NCBI RefSeq assembly: GCF_000621705.1
Contig: NZ_JHXO01000013.1
Coordinates: forward strand, 62,001 to 126,000
Direction of reading: 5' to 3'
Origin: Prolixibacter bellariivorans ATCC BAA-1284
GTDB lineage: Bacteria > Bacteroidota > Bacteroidia > Bacteroidales > Prolixibacteraceae
DNA: 64,000 nt
Shown here piece by piece: positions 1 through 9,700 of this stretch. The position numbers and the translations under genes were made by a program. Numbering within the stretch: the stretch's first letter is position 1; the number at the start of each line of letters is the position of its first letter. The notes under the pieces are model-generated. The model made no database searches. It worked only from the letters and a program-made list of their open reading frames with translations, and was not told where the DNA came from.

Positions 1-291
1 GAAGATCTGCTGACTGAAATTCAGAATAACATCTACCAAAAGGCATGGAATTTCCGCAAGGAAAATACCGTGAAGGTGGACACTTATGATGAGTTTAAAG
101 AAGTGCTGAATACTAAAGGCGGATTTATTCTGGCCCACTGGGACGGTACTCCCGAAACAGAAACCCGTATCAAGGAGGAAACCAAAGCTACCATCCGCTG
201 TATCCCGTTCGAAGGGGAAGAAGAGGAAGGCAAATGCATAGTCACCGGCAAACCTTCAAAAAGAAGAGTCTTGTTTGCACTGGCTTATTAA
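1..291 (+). CDS. proS: Proline--tRNA ligase, C-terminal end (partial)
   Basis: This is the last 96 codons of a gene whose start lies before the window. The reading frame is open from base 1 and stops at 291. The end of the protein, [20 protein letters not shown], is the typical C-terminus of the archaeal/eukaryal-type prolyl-tRNA synthetase common in Bacteroidota. In that family this zinc-binding-like C-terminal domain ends in a conserved Tyr, which is present here. The enzyme charges tRNA-Pro with proline in the cytoplasm. A clear terminator follows 25 bp later, so the gene ends its transcription unit. Confidence 0.9.
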   Translation, partial: EDLLTEIQNNIYQKAWNFRKENTVKVDTYDEFKEVLNTKGGFILAHWDGTPETETRIKEETKATIRCIPFEGEEEEGKCIVTGKPSKRRVLFALAY

Positions 292-315
292 GTTGGTTGC
301 ATCACCATATTTGAG

Positions 316-344
316 AAAGGAGTTGTTTCGGCAACTCCTTTTTT
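316..344 (+). terminator. Rho-independent terminator after proS
   Basis: The stem AAAGGAGTTG pairs with CAACTCCTTT across a six-base loop and is followed by a run of T. It lies 25 bp after the proS stop. Confidence 0.85.
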
Positions 345-479
345 CGTTAATGATTTCCCCATTAGATTGAGAAATAATGAGATTCGTCAGTTTCACCACT
401 TTACAGCGATTTTTTGTACTTCTCTCTCGTCGAAATTAGCTATATTCGGACTCTTAAATCTGCAAATTTGATGATAAAA

Positions 480-1715
480 ATGGAAAACCAGGTTGTCGAC
501 CGTTTTGTCGGTTATGTAAAGATAAACACCCAGTCCGACTCCAAAACCGGACTTACGCCCAGCACACCGGGTCAGATTACTTTTGCACAAAAACTTGCCG
601 AAGAGTTGAAGCGCATCGGACTCGAAGATGTGGAGCTGGATGATAATGGTTATGTGATGGCGACGCTCCCTTCGAATATTGACAAGGAAGTTCCCACGGT
701 TGGATTTATCGCTCACATGGATACCAGTCCCGATTTCTCGGGTAAGAACGTGAATCCGCAGTTCGTTGAGAATTATGACGGAGGTGATATTGTCCTGAAC
801 CAGGAAGAGGGAATTGTATTATCCCCGAAAAAATTTCCTGATATAAAGAAATATACCGGTCAGCGATTAATCGTGACAAACGGTATGACTTTGCTTGGCG
901 CTGATGATAAAGCCGGATTGGCTGAAATTGTGACTTCGATGGAGTACCTGGCCAGTCATCCCGAGATCAAACACGGTAAGGTACGTGTTGGATTTACGCC
1001 TGATGAAGAGATTGGTCAGGGAGCCGATTATTTCAATGTGGGAAAATTTGGAGCTGACTTTGCTTATACCATGGATGGCGGCGAAATAGGTGAATTGCAG
1101 TACGAGAACTTTAATGCGGCTTTTGCACGGGTAATTGTACATGGAATTAGTGTACACCCTGGGTCTGCCAAGCATAAAATGAAGAACTCGATGCGTATTG
1201 CCAGCCAGTTTATCAGCATGCTTCCACGCCACGAAACGCCTGAGCATACCGAAGGCTATGAAGGGTTCTATCACTTGTTGTCGATTAACGGAAACGTTGA
1301 GCGTACCGAACTGGAATATATCATTCGTGATTTCAAGAAGGACCGCTTTGAAGATCGTAAAACGGAAATGGAACATATCGTACGCAAAGTTAATGCTGAA
1401 TTTGGCGAAGGTACAGTGGAACTGGAAATGAAAGATCAGTATTATAATATGCGTGAAAAAGTGGAGCCGGTTCTCTACATTATTGACATGGCTGAAGCGG
1501 CTATGAAAGAAGTTGGTGTTGAGCCGAAGATTGAACCGATTCGCGGTGGAACCGATGGAGCACGTCTTTCATTTATGGGATTACCTTGCCCTAACATCTT
1601 TGGAGGCGGACATAATTTTCACGGTAAGTTTGAATTCATTCCGACCAAATCGATGGAAAAGGCATGTCATGTGATTCTCAAGATCGTCGAGAAAGTTTCA
1701 GCGATGGAAAAGTAA
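480..1715 (+). CDS. pepT: Peptidase T (tripeptide aminopeptidase)
   Basis: This M20 family zinc tripeptidase removes the N-terminal residue from tripeptides in the cytoplasm. Visible family motifs are [10 protein letters not shown] (first metal ligands), GADDKAG (bridging Asp), [10 protein letters not shown] (catalytic Glu pair), [16 protein letters not shown], and [22 protein letters not shown] with the late metal-binding His in [10 protein letters not shown] chose the ATG at 480 (411 residues) because [19 protein letters not shown] lines up with the usual PepT start. The ATG at 471 would add three residues, and the longer frame from 414 adds unrelated sequence. A possible -7 box (TATATTCG, 441-448) lies just upstream. 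The gene stands alone between two terminators. Confidence 0.93.
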   Translation: MENQVVDRFVGYVKINTQSDSKTGLTPSTPGQITFAQKLAEELKRIGLEDVELDDNGYVMATLPSNIDKEVPTVGFIAHMDTSPDFSGKNVNPQFVENYDGGDIVLNQEEGIVLSPKKFPDIKKYTGQRLIVTNGMTLLGADDKAGLAEIVTSMEYLASHPEIKHGKVRVGFTPDEEIGQGADYFNVGKFGADFAYTMDGGEIGELQYENFNAAFARVIVHGISVHPGSAKHKMKNSMRIASQFISMLPRHETPEHTEGYEGFYHLLSINGNVERTELEYIIRDFKKDRFEDRKTEMEHIVRKVNAEFGEGTVELEMKDQYYNMREKVEPVLYIIDMAEAAMKEVGVEPKIEPIRGGTDGARLSFMGLPCPNIFGGGHNFHGKFEFIPTKSMEKACHVILKIVEKVSAMEK

Positions 1716-1741
1716 AGCAACGTTGCGAATAAAATATATAG

Positions 1742-1771
1742 GCAGCCTATGAACGGGCTGCTTTCTTTTTT
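1742..1771 (+). terminator. Rho-independent terminator after pepT
   Basis: The stem GCAGCC pairs with GGCTGC across an eight-base loop, followed by TTTCTTTTTT. It lies 26 bp after the pepT stop. Confidence 0.85.
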
Positions 1772-1809
1772 GTTAGTATGATAGAGAGAATAAAGAAAGG
1801 AACATTGAA

Positions 1810-2805
1810 ATGACAGATACAACATTCAGAGCTTATCGTGTATTTGAAGAGAACGGAGCGTTTGTCCGCAAATTAGTAAACCGTTCGGTGAATGAGTTAC
1901 CCGAAGGCGAAGTACTTATTCGGGTAAAATATGCCGGACTTAATTATAAGGATGCACTTTCGGCTTCGGGCAACCGGGGCGTGACTAGAAATTATCCGCA
2001 TACGCCGGGAATCGATGCCGCGGGAATTGTGGAAGATAGTTCATCACCTTTATTCAATCAGGGAGATGAGGTAGCTGTAACATCATACGATTTGGGTATG
2101 AATACCGATGGTGCTTTCGCGGAATACATTCGCGTGCCGGCCGACTGGATTGTACCGTTACCCAAAGGACTAACGCTTGCCGAAAGCATGGTGCTGGGAA
2201 CTTCAGGGTTAACGGCGGCCCTTTCGGTGAAACGGCTGTTGGATGCTGGTCAGAAACACGTCGACGGACCGGTGGTTGTGACAGGTGCAGCTGGCGGAGT
2301 GGGAAGTCTGGCTGTAAAAATCCTGCTAAAAGAAGGTTTTGAGGTTATCGCCGCCACATCGAATTTGGAAGACAGCCGGGAGGTGATTGAGAAGCTCGGA
2401 GCTCATCAGCACATCGATAAATCGGAAACCGATGACCAGTCGGGACGGCCGTTGATCCGTCCGAAATGGGCCGGTGCTGTTGATGTGGTGGGAGGTAACA
2501 CATTGGCGACGTTGCTTAAGGCCTGCAAATACGGTGGGAATGTAACCACTTGTGGGAATATTGGTTCCGGCGAATTGAATACCACCGTTTATCCGTTCAT
2601 TCTGAATAACATTTCGCTTTTGGGGGTCGATTCACAGAAAACGCCGCTGGAGGAGCGAAAAGCGGTTTGGGAAAAACTGGCCGGTGACTGGAAGCCTGAT
2701 GGGCTTGATGATTTGGCGACATTTATTTCGCTTGACGAACTGGAGAATTATATTCAGCGGCTGCTGAATAAAAAGAACCGGGGACAGGTCGTTTTAAAGT
2801 TGTAA
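1810..2805 (+). CDS. YhdH/AcuI-type quinone oxidoreductase (acrylyl-CoA reductase family)
   Basis: This is a 331-residue medium-chain dehydrogenase/reductase of the zinc-free YhdH/YhfP (AcuI) subfamily, close to the usual 324-330 residues. The N-terminal GroES-like domain has KYAGLNYKDALSASG and the HTPGIDAAG segment. The nucleotide-binding domain has GAAGGVGSLAVKILL near residues 157-172, which binds NADPH. Characterised relatives reduce acrylyl-CoA to propionyl-CoA. Whether this copy does so is inferred from family only, since nothing nearby points to acrylate or DMSP use. The gene has its own terminator on each side, so it is probably monocistronic. Confidence 0.85.
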   Translation: MTDTTFRAYRVFEENGAFVRKLVNRSVNELPEGEVLIRVKYAGLNYKDALSASGNRGVTRNYPHTPGIDAAGIVEDSSSPLFNQGDEVAVTSYDLGMNTDGAFAEYIRVPADWIVPLPKGLTLAESMVLGTSGLTAALSVKRLLDAGQKHVDGPVVVTGAAGGVGSLAVKILLKEGFEVIAATSNLEDSREVIEKLGAHQHIDKSETDDQSGRPLIRPKWAGAVDVVGGNTLATLLKACKYGGNVTTCGNIGSGELNTTVYPFILNNISLLGVDSQKTPLEERKAVWEKLAGDWKPDGLDDLATFISLDELENYIQRLLNKKNRGQVVLKL

Positions 2806-2827
2806 TTGAATTTCCCAAAATTATATC

Positions 2828-2866
2828 AACCGGAGAATGGCTTAAATCATTCTCCGGTTTTCTTTT
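2828..2866 (+). terminator. Rho-independent terminator
   Basis: A 12-bp perfect stem (AACCGGAGAATG with CATTCTCCGGTT) has a nine-base loop followed by a T-rich tract. It ends the reductase transcript. Confidence 0.9.
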
Positions 2867-2891
2867 GGTTAAAGGTATTATCGTATTTTTG
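2864..2891 (+). promoter_or_regulatory. Possible Bacteroidota promoter for tilS
   Basis: TATTTTTG at 2884-2891 matches the TAnnTTTG -7 box, and TTTG at 2864-2867 could be the -33 element. The 16-bp gap is a little short of the usual 19-21. The start codon is 12 bp further on, so the leader would be very short. Confidence 0.4.
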
Positions 2892-2902
2892 AATAAATTG
2901 AA

Positions 2903-4234
2903 GTGATGATAAACGAACTGGTCAGTTATATCCAACGTCATAACTTGTTTACTTCGGGTGATACGATCCTGGTTGCCGTTAGTGGTGGAATGGATTCGGT
3001 CGTTTTGCTCGATCTGCTTGAAAAGGCAGGTTATGCATTGGGCATCGCGCACTGCAATTTTCATCTGCGCGGCGAAGAGTCGGATGGAGACGAAGCACTG
3101 GTAGCCAGGCTGGCCGAAAAATATGGCCGGCGTTACTATCATCAGGCGTTCGATACAGAGCAATATGCCGATGAACACGGCTATTCCATCGAGATGGCTG
3201 CCCGTGAGTTGCGTTATGACTGGTTCGAGAAAATCCGGGCTGAAAATCATTACGACGTGATTGCTGTTGCCCATCACCGCGACGATTTGCTGGAAACCTT
3301 TTTCCTGAATCTTTCCAGGGGAACCGGGTTGAAAGGAATGACGGGTATTAAACCGAAAAATGGGCGGGTGGTTCGTCCGCTGTTATTTACCACACGCACC
3401 GAGATTGCCAATTGGTGCATCGAACATGAGTTGGAATATCGTGACGACTCGTCAAATGCCAGCCTCGACTACCAGCGAAATAAAATCCGGCATCAACTGT
3501 TGCCCTTAATGGAAGAACTCAATCCCTCTTTCCGCGAAAGCTTGCAGAAAACCATTCATTACCTGAAGGATGTTTCCACTATCTATTTCCAGGAAATTCA
3601 GCAATGCTGGGAGCGGGTTGCCATCAGGAAGGGGAGGGAGTACCATATTTCTATTAGTGAATTGAAATTACTGGATCCTCTCAATACTTACCTGTTTGAG
3701 TTTTTGAAGCCTTTTCATTTCAATAGCGAAGTGGTAGCGCAGATTGAGGAAACACTGGATGGCGAGCCGGGAAAACAGTTCTTTTCTCCAACCCACCGTG
3801 TGGTTCGGGACAGGGAACATCTCATCATTACCCGGCTTCCCGAAATGGAGAAACAGGTGTATTACATCGATGAAGGCCTGAAAGATTTGACAAAACCACT
3901 GTCTATACAAATACGCAAGGTGGAAAGAAACCAGCATTTTCGGATTCCACGCTCAGCAAAAGTTGCTTGCATCGATTTGGATAAAATTCAATTTCCATTG
4001 AAAATCCGGAAATGGGAGCCGGGTGATTATTTTCGTCCGCTGGGAATGAACGGCTTTAAAAAGTTGAGCGATTTTTTTATCGATGAAAAGATGAGTCTTC
4101 CCGAGAAGGAAAATACCTGGCTGGTAACCAATGGTGAACAGGTGGTGTGGATTATCGGTAAAAGGATTGACGACCGCTACAAAATTACGGATGAAACGAC
4201 CCGGGTGCTGGAACTGGTAATGGGTGGAAAATAA
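2903..4234 (+). CDS. tilS: tRNA(Ile)-lysidine synthase
   Basis: TilS attaches lysine to C34 of the CAU-anticodon tRNA-Ile so that it reads AUA codons; it is essential. The N-terminal PP-loop VAVSGGMDSVVLLDLLEKAG near residues 24-43 binds ATP. It is followed by the family signature AHCNFHLRGEESDGDE and AHHRDDLLETFFLNLSRG. The C-terminal substrate-binding domain is seen in the last ~75 residues (KIRKWEPGDYFRPLGMNGFKKLSDFFID). The length of 443 residues is normal for the long form. Two ATG codons in a row (2903 and 2906) could both serve as start. Confidence 0.95.
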   Translation: MMINELVSYIQRHNLFTSGDTILVAVSGGMDSVVLLDLLEKAGYALGIAHCNFHLRGEESDGDEALVARLAEKYGRRYYHQAFDTEQYADEHGYSIEMAARELRYDWFEKIRAENHYDVIAVAHHRDDLLETFFLNLSRGTGLKGMTGIKPKNGRVVRPLLFTTRTEIANWCIEHELEYRDDSSNASLDYQRNKIRHQLLPLMEELNPSFRESLQKTIHYLKDVSTIYFQEIQQCWERVAIRKGREYHISISELKLLDPLNTYLFEFLKPFHFNSEVVAQIEETLDGEPGKQFFSPTHRVVRDREHLIITRLPEMEKQVYYIDEGLKDLTKPLSIQIRKVERNQHFRIPRSAKVACIDLDKIQFPLKIRKWEPGDYFRPLGMNGFKKLSDFFIDEKMSLPEKENTWLVTNGEQVVWIIGKRIDDRYKITDETTRVLELVMGGK

Positions 4235-4292
4235 AAAATCCCCCCACCATTGAAGGCAGAGGGACACAATGAACTTATGAGCTGGGATAAAA

Positions 4293-4487
4293 TCAATTGC
4301 CAGGCTGAAAAGCCCCAAATGCACAGAAATACATACATTTTCCACAACTTACACACTTCTCCTGGTCGATTTCAGGTGCATGAAATGGAGTTTTCTGCGA
4401 AATGGCTCCTGTCGGACATACCCTAACGACCGGACAGGGGTGGTTTTTTGGACAATAATGTTCGTTAACTAAAATGCTGCTCTTCAT
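4293..4487 (-). CDS. Small 4Fe-4S ferredoxin-like protein
   Basis: This is a 64-residue iron-sulphur protein starting at the ATG at 4487. A GTG seven codons earlier (4508) also exists but is less likely. Seven cysteines occur in two groups: C12, C18 and C24 within CPKNHPCPVVRVCPTGA, and C45-x2-C48-x2-C51-x3-C55 in CVSCGKCMYFC. The CPTGA and CxxCxxC segments are bacterial ferredoxin signatures. The partner of C55 is uncertain because the usual following proline is Ala. The gene is downstream of an exported thioredoxin and a DUF6132 membrane protein on the same strand, so a small redox module is likely, but the electron partner is not known. Confidence 0.8.
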   Translation of the reverse strand: MKSSILVNEHYCPKNHPCPVVRVCPTGAISQKTPFHAPEIDQEKCVSCGKCMYFCAFGAFQPGN

Positions 4488-4605
4488 CTGATTATTATAT
4501 AGTTCCACTATTCACTTTTACAAGCAAATTGTTTGTTCTGAATTTTGTAAAATGTTTTTGGAATTTACTGCGGACTGTCTGAAAAAAGCGGGAAGGAAGG
4601 CCGGC

Positions 4606-4630
4606 GGCTGGGTGGCCACCGAGCCTTTTT
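4606..4630. repeat. GC-rich palindrome between thioredoxin and ferredoxin genes
   Basis: GGCT-G-GGTGGCCACC-G-AGCC is a 20-bp palindrome with one mismatched pair, flanked by TTTTT on the right and an A-run further left. It could attenuate transcription between the two − strand genes. It is the most GC-rich stretch of this intergenic region. Confidence 0.55.
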
Positions 4631-4659
4631 CCCTAACCAAACCTAAATCATAACCAATA

Positions 4660-5094
4660 TCAGCTGTTCTGTTGAATAATTGATTTCAACTGGTCGGCTT
4701 GCATTACGCCGACCCCCTGCCATTTGATTTGTCCGTTGCGAAACAGGAGCATGGTAGGTATATTTCGTATGCCATATTGCATGGCTGCTTCTCTATTGTT
4801 GTCCACGTTTACTTTTACCACTCTGACTGATCCCTGCATCTCTTTTGAAAGTTGTTCGAGAATCGGTGCCATCATTTTGCACGGGGCACACCAATCAGCA
4901 TAAAAATCAACGAGTACGGGAGTATCCCCATTTATTATTTCAGAGAACTTGCTCATATCCTTAACAACCACCAAATTCTTCTCATTACCTTTGCCTGCCA
5001 TATTGGACTGGTTGCCATTTCCTGCCTGGTTGCACGAAACCAACAGGGAAAGGAAGATGGCCATCAGTACGGATATCTGGCTAGTTCGTTGCAT
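4660..5094 (-). CDS. Lipoprotein thioredoxin
   Basis: This is a 144-residue thioredoxin with an export signal. The N-terminus has a hydrophobic stretch ending in LLVSC, a lipobox with Cys at about residue 21, so the protein should be lipid-anchored on the periplasmic side of a membrane. A 25-residue Asn/Gly-rich linker follows. The thioredoxin fold carries the active site DFYADWCAPCKMMAP and the cis-Pro loop IRNIPTMLLF. The WCAPCK motif is the reductase form. Its start overlaps the end of the upstream DUF6132 gene by 14 bp, so they are translationally coupled. It may deliver electrons to envelope disulphides or to the neighbouring membrane protein; that role is inferred. Confidence 0.88.
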   Translation of the reverse strand: MQRTSQISVLMAIFLSLLVSCNQAGNGNQSNMAGKGNEKNLVVVKDMSKFSEIINGDTPVLVDFYADWCAPCKMMAPILEQLSKEMQGSVRVVKVNVDNNREAAMQYGIRNIPTMLLFRNGQIKWQGVGVMQADQLKSIIQQNS

Positions 5095-5302
5095 TCGTTT
5101 CGTTCTGTTTTCTTTTCACTCTGAAGGAATCACCGAGCAACCAGCCAAGCAAAATACCGTAACCACTGCTCGAATACCAGTTCGAAGTAATCGGACAGGT
5201 GCCGGAGGCACATCCGATTTGGGACCAGTAAAGGTACCCGGCAATTCCTCCAAGAATGATAAAGAGAATTCTTAATCGATAGCTTTTAAAAAAACCTATC
5301 AT
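5081..5302 (-). CDS. Small inner-membrane protein, DUF6132-like
   Basis: This is a 73-residue protein with one clear N-terminal hydrophobic segment (ILFIILGGIAGYLYW), a central GCASGTCPITSNW motif, and a second weak hydrophobic segment (GYGILLGWLLG). The two cysteines, spaced CxxxxC and followed by PITSNW, are typical of the DUF6132 family, which has no assigned function. It overlaps the lipoprotein thioredoxin gene by 14 bp. The cysteine pair next to a thioredoxin suggests a redox partner, which is inference from context. Confidence 0.75.
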   Translation of the reverse strand: MIGFFKSYRLRILFIILGGIAGYLYWSQIGCASGTCPITSNWYSSSGYGILLGWLLGDSFRVKRKQNETNATN

Positions 5303-5535
5303 GTATGTAACCTTGAATGACGCTACAAAGAAAGGTTTGAGAATGCCTTTCTTCAGTAACTTTAGTCACACAACATAAAAATTTTAAAAGGTCAATAAAT
5401 GCTGATGGTGTAGTCGTAAAAATACCAGTGAGTTATGGTCGTTTTCTTCCACCAGATCAGACCGATTTTATGTAAATGTTATGCCGTCTTTTTTAGTGTT
5501 GATATAAAAAGAACCTGGCAGGAAACTCATTTTAT

Positions 5536-5543
5536 TACTTTTG
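5536..5543 (+). promoter_or_regulatory. -7 promoter box before the MFS gene
   Basis: TACTTTTG matches TAnnTTTG and lies 25 bp before the start codon at 5569. No convincing -33 TTTG is seen at the usual distance; TTG at 5509-5511 is 24 bp upstream. Confidence 0.4.
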
Positions 5544-5568
5544 TCGTCTTAATCTAACTGAGAAAGGA

Positions 5569-6735
5569 ATGAATACATACCGAACGTACCGTGAAAACCT
5601 GATGTACCGATACCTGCTTTTGCTGGTGGTTGCATCGGCCATTGGCTTTCAGGGATGGAGAACGCTGTTCAATAATTATGCGGTTGACGTGGTTGGCGTG
5701 AATGGTTTTCAGATTGGCGTTATTCAATCCGTTCGGGAAATCCCTGGTTTTCTGACCTTCTTCGTCATTTATCTGTTACTGGTTATCAAAGAGCACCGTT
5801 TTGCAGCACTTTCCATTGTTATGCTTGGAGGAGGCGTTTTCATGGCTGGCATTTTTCCGTCCTTTGGTGGACTGATTTTTACCACAGTCGTGATGTCGGT
5901 AGGATTCCATTTCTTCGAAACCACCAATCAATCGCTGAGTCTGCAGTATTTTGATCATACCCGCATACCCCGGGTGCTGGCCAGCTTTAAGAGTTACGGA
6001 GCGCTCACCAACATTACGGTAGGTGCAGTTATTTGGGGAATTAGCCATTACCTCCCAATGCAGGATTTGTTTTACCTTTTTGGCGGCATTCTCGTATTGG
6101 TCGGTTTGTTCGCCCTTACGCGCGATCCCGTCGATAAGACCAAGCCTCCGCAGCAGCGCAAACTGATTCTCAGGAAAAAGTACTGGTTATTTTATACCCT
6201 GAATTTTTTGGCGGGTGCCCGTCGGCAAATATTTGTGGTATTTGCGATTTTCCTGCTGGTGGAAAAGTATGGATTTTCGGTTCAGCATATCACCATTCTA
6301 TTTGTTCTGAACAACATCATGACCTTCTTTCTCAGTCCGCAGGTGGCTAAAGCCATTCACCGCTTTGGTGAACGAACCATGCTGACCGTTGAATATGCCA
6401 GTTTGTTACTGGTATTTCTGGGATATGGATTAATAGAAGATAAGAATTTTGCAACAGCCATGTATTTGGTCGATAACTTGTTTTTCAGTTTCTCCATTGC
6501 CATTAATACCTATTTCCAGAAGAAGGCCGATCCAAAAGATATTGCCCCGTCAATGGCGGTCGGATTTACCATCAATCATATTATGGCGGTCATTATTCCA
6601 GTTTTCGGCGGGTTGCTATGGATGTATAACTGGCGGATTCCGTTCATTGCCGGAGCTGGCATTGCACTGACTTCCCTGATTTTCGCGCAATTTGTGAAAA
6701 CGCCTGTTGCAATCAACAAAGCTACTGACGGATAG
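5569..6735 (+). CDS. MFS transporter
   Basis: This is a 388-residue major facilitator carrier with about 11-12 hydrophobic helices, starting MNTYRTYRENLMYRYLLLL. It lacks a strong substrate signature. The loop between helices 2 and 3 carries REIPGF rather than the classical GxxxDRxGRR. Some Bacteroidota relatives are annotated as sugar or drug MFS proteins, but I cannot assign a substrate. The gene converges on the hybrid kinase gene with only 11 bp between the two stops and no clear terminator between them, so read-through antisense transcripts are possible. Confidence 0.85.
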   Translation: MNTYRTYRENLMYRYLLLLVVASAIGFQGWRTLFNNYAVDVVGVNGFQIGVIQSVREIPGFLTFFVIYLLLVIKEHRFAALSIVMLGGGVFMAGIFPSFGGLIFTTVVMSVGFHFFETTNQSLSLQYFDHTRIPRVLASFKSYGALTNITVGAVIWGISHYLPMQDLFYLFGGILVLVGLFALTRDPVDKTKPPQQRKLILRKKYWLFYTLNFLAGARRQIFVVFAIFLLVEKYGFSVQHITILFVLNNIMTFFLSPQVAKAIHRFGERTMLTVEYASLLLVFLGYGLIEDKNFATAMYLVDNLFFSFSIAINTYFQKKADPKDIAPSMAVGFTINHIMAVIIPVFGGLLWMYNWRIPFIAGAGIALTSLIFAQFVKTPVAINKATDG

Positions 6736-6746
6736 GTATTGAGGGT

Positions 6747-9700
6747 CTATTTGACGAATTTTTTTAGTCGGCTGATGATATCTTCCTTCCTAAAAGGACG
6801 CTTGATGTATTCATCAAAACCCTTTGTGTGAATTCTGTCCCATTGATTGTTCTGGCCATAGCTTGTCAGGGCAAGAACAGGCAATTTAGGCCGGAAAGCT
6901 TTTATTCGTTTGATGGATTCATCTTCATTATCTTCTTTTAGATTAACATCAAAGAAGACCATGTCAATGGCGGGATTCGCACGAAGAATACGGAGTGTAT
7001 CCTTATCATCGGAAGCACGAATCAAACGATAATCAGGTAACATTGACTTCAGGAGCAAAAAGCTGTATTCTTCGTTTTCAGCAACGAGAATAGTCAGGAC
7101 ATCGTTTTTTAGTTTTTCCGAAGTTTCCGTCGTTTCTTTTTCCGAAAGGATATCAGGATGAATATAAGGAATCGTAAATGTAAACACTGCACCCTTTCCG
7201 GGTTCCGATTTCAACCAAATCCGGCCGCCTAACAGTTCGATGTATGCTTTCGATATAGCCAGTCCCAAGCCGGCGCCTCCGAATTCCCTCGATATGTTGC
7301 TGTCGGCTTGTTGAAACCGCTCAAATATTTTCTCCTGCAGTTCTTCCGGGATGCCCTTTCCTGTATCCTCGATATGAAATTCTACGTACATTTCGTTAAT
7401 CCGGTAATTAAAATCAACGTAGCCGCTTTCGGTAAATTTCAACGCATTTCCAATCAGGTTCGTTAATATCTGAATGAGTTTAATTTCATCAGTCACCAGG
7501 CTAATATCTCGCGATTGCACCGGGGTGCTTTGACGTAGTTCGATTTGTTTCTGATCGGCTGTCATCTGAAATTGCATCAGGATACTTTTTAATGCCTGGT
7601 TCAAATTCACCTGGTGCTGGTTGATTTTTACCTGCCCCGACTCAATGGTGGCAATATTGATGATATCGGTGATAATGGAAAGCAGTTGTTCGCCCGCTTG
7701 AAAAACCATTCCAGCGTACTTTCCACGCTCATCCGGCCCAATCTCTTCATCGCACAATAGTTCCGAAAAGCCGATGATAGCATTCATAGGGGTTCTGATT
7801 TCATGCGAAATGTTATGCAGGAAAGCGGTTTTCAGGCGGTTATTCTCTTCAGCCAGTTCTTTGGCCTGGATGAGTTCTGCTTCGGCCTTTTTTTTGTCTG
7901 TGATATTGATGGAAAATGCCGTTGCCCCTATAGTTTCATCGTCCTCGTTAACTATTGGATTGTAAAAAGTCTCGTAGTAGTCACCATCGCTGAACTTCTC
8001 TATTTGAGAATGTGATTCACCATGCAAAGCCCGGTCATAGTAGGGTTTAAATCGTTGAATATCTTCTTCTGAATGAACGAAGTCAAGTAAATTCATGCCG
8101 GGAGTGATTTCCACATTGTATACCGATTTCATTAATAACCAATAGGCGTGATTGAAATTCAGATACCGGTAGGATGTATCAATCGCCATAATAATAATAT
8201 CTCTGGCGCTTTCGATGGTTGATTTTAGAAGTAGCTGGGTTTTTTTCAGACTTTGTTCCACTATTCTTGGTTCGGTCACATCGCGGAAACTCCACACCCG
8301 TCCCATACTATCATCATTTATTCGAAGCGGCTTAGAGTACCGTTCAAAAATGCGCCCGTCAATAAATTCCAGCGTATCGAATGAAGTCGCATCCGGATTG
8401 GCATATAGTTCCATCACCTTGCTCACAAACAAATCCGGCTTCTTCAGTTGATTCAGAATATAATTAATGGCTTTTTCGTCGCTTTGGCTGGTAAAAATAT
8501 GTTCCGGAATATTCCACATTTTAGCAAACTTCTGATTGTGTTCCATTATTTTCCCTTCATTGTTGACCACCAGAATACCGTCGGCCGTCGATTCGAGGGT
8601 AGCTTTTACCAGTGCAAGCGACTTTTCAATCTGATATTCGCTATATTTCCTTTCGGTGATATCCTGAATGGTTCCTATCATTGTCAATGGTTCGCCGGTG
8701 TCGGAATAATTCACTTCGCCATGACTCCATATCCATCGCTCTTCGCCGGTAGTTTGCCGGTTAATTTTGTATTCTTTGTTGAAAGACTCCCTGTTTCCAA
8801 CAATATCATCAAAATAAGTTCGCAGTTCTTCCAGTTGGTCGGGATGGATCAGCTTGAGCCAATTATTCATGTTTTTATCAAATGTTTCATCAATCCCGAA
8901 TATTTCGTCAAAAATCTCCGATGAGGTCCAGGTCCAATTCTGCAAATTGATGTTGTACGACCCGATTCGTCCGACTCGTTGCGACTCTTTTAACCATCGC
9001 TCTTGTTCCTTCAGCAGGCGTTCTGCCTTTTTTCGTTCTGTCGTATCTTTTGCCATAGTGATAAACAGGCTTGTTCCATCCGGTTGTTTCCCTAGTGGAG
9101 CTGTGCTAAAATCCCAGGTAAGCACTTTGTTCTCTTTTGTAAAAACCGGAAACTCCCCTTCATCAATACGCTCTTTCAATTGATATAGATTGTTGACATG
9201 CTCACTGATTTTTTCCTGGTATTTCGGGTCTGAAAGACTAATCCATGCTTCCATGGTCGGAATATCGTGGGTGGTATAACCAGTTAATTCGGTGAATGCA
9301 TTGTTGAGGGATATAATCTGGCCGTTATCGGAGTGTATGAACGCTGGAAAGGGAGCTTGACTGATGGATTTACGAAAACGTTCTTCGCTTTCTCGCAATT
9401 TGGATTCAGCCTTTGCACGGTATTCAAAAGCATGGTCAATGTCGTTCCCGATAATTCGGGAAATCCGCATAATGATAAATCCTAAAATCAGAGTGGCTGT
9501 TAAAATAACCAGAGACGAAAAGACGACCTGTTCTTCGCTGAGCCAGAATAACCGGGATTCAATAATGCCAATCGTCAGTAAAACAAAAATGGTTGGGGGA
9601 AGGAAGGCTCGTAGTAATTTGGCATGTATGGATTTGCCGGTAAATAACCGAATGGGAAAGTGATTGTATCCAAATCGGAGAAGTATGCCGAGCGATAATA

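Noticed and set aside
414-479. Longer start for pepT
   Set aside because: The added residues have no counterpart in PepT and overlap a likely promoter.
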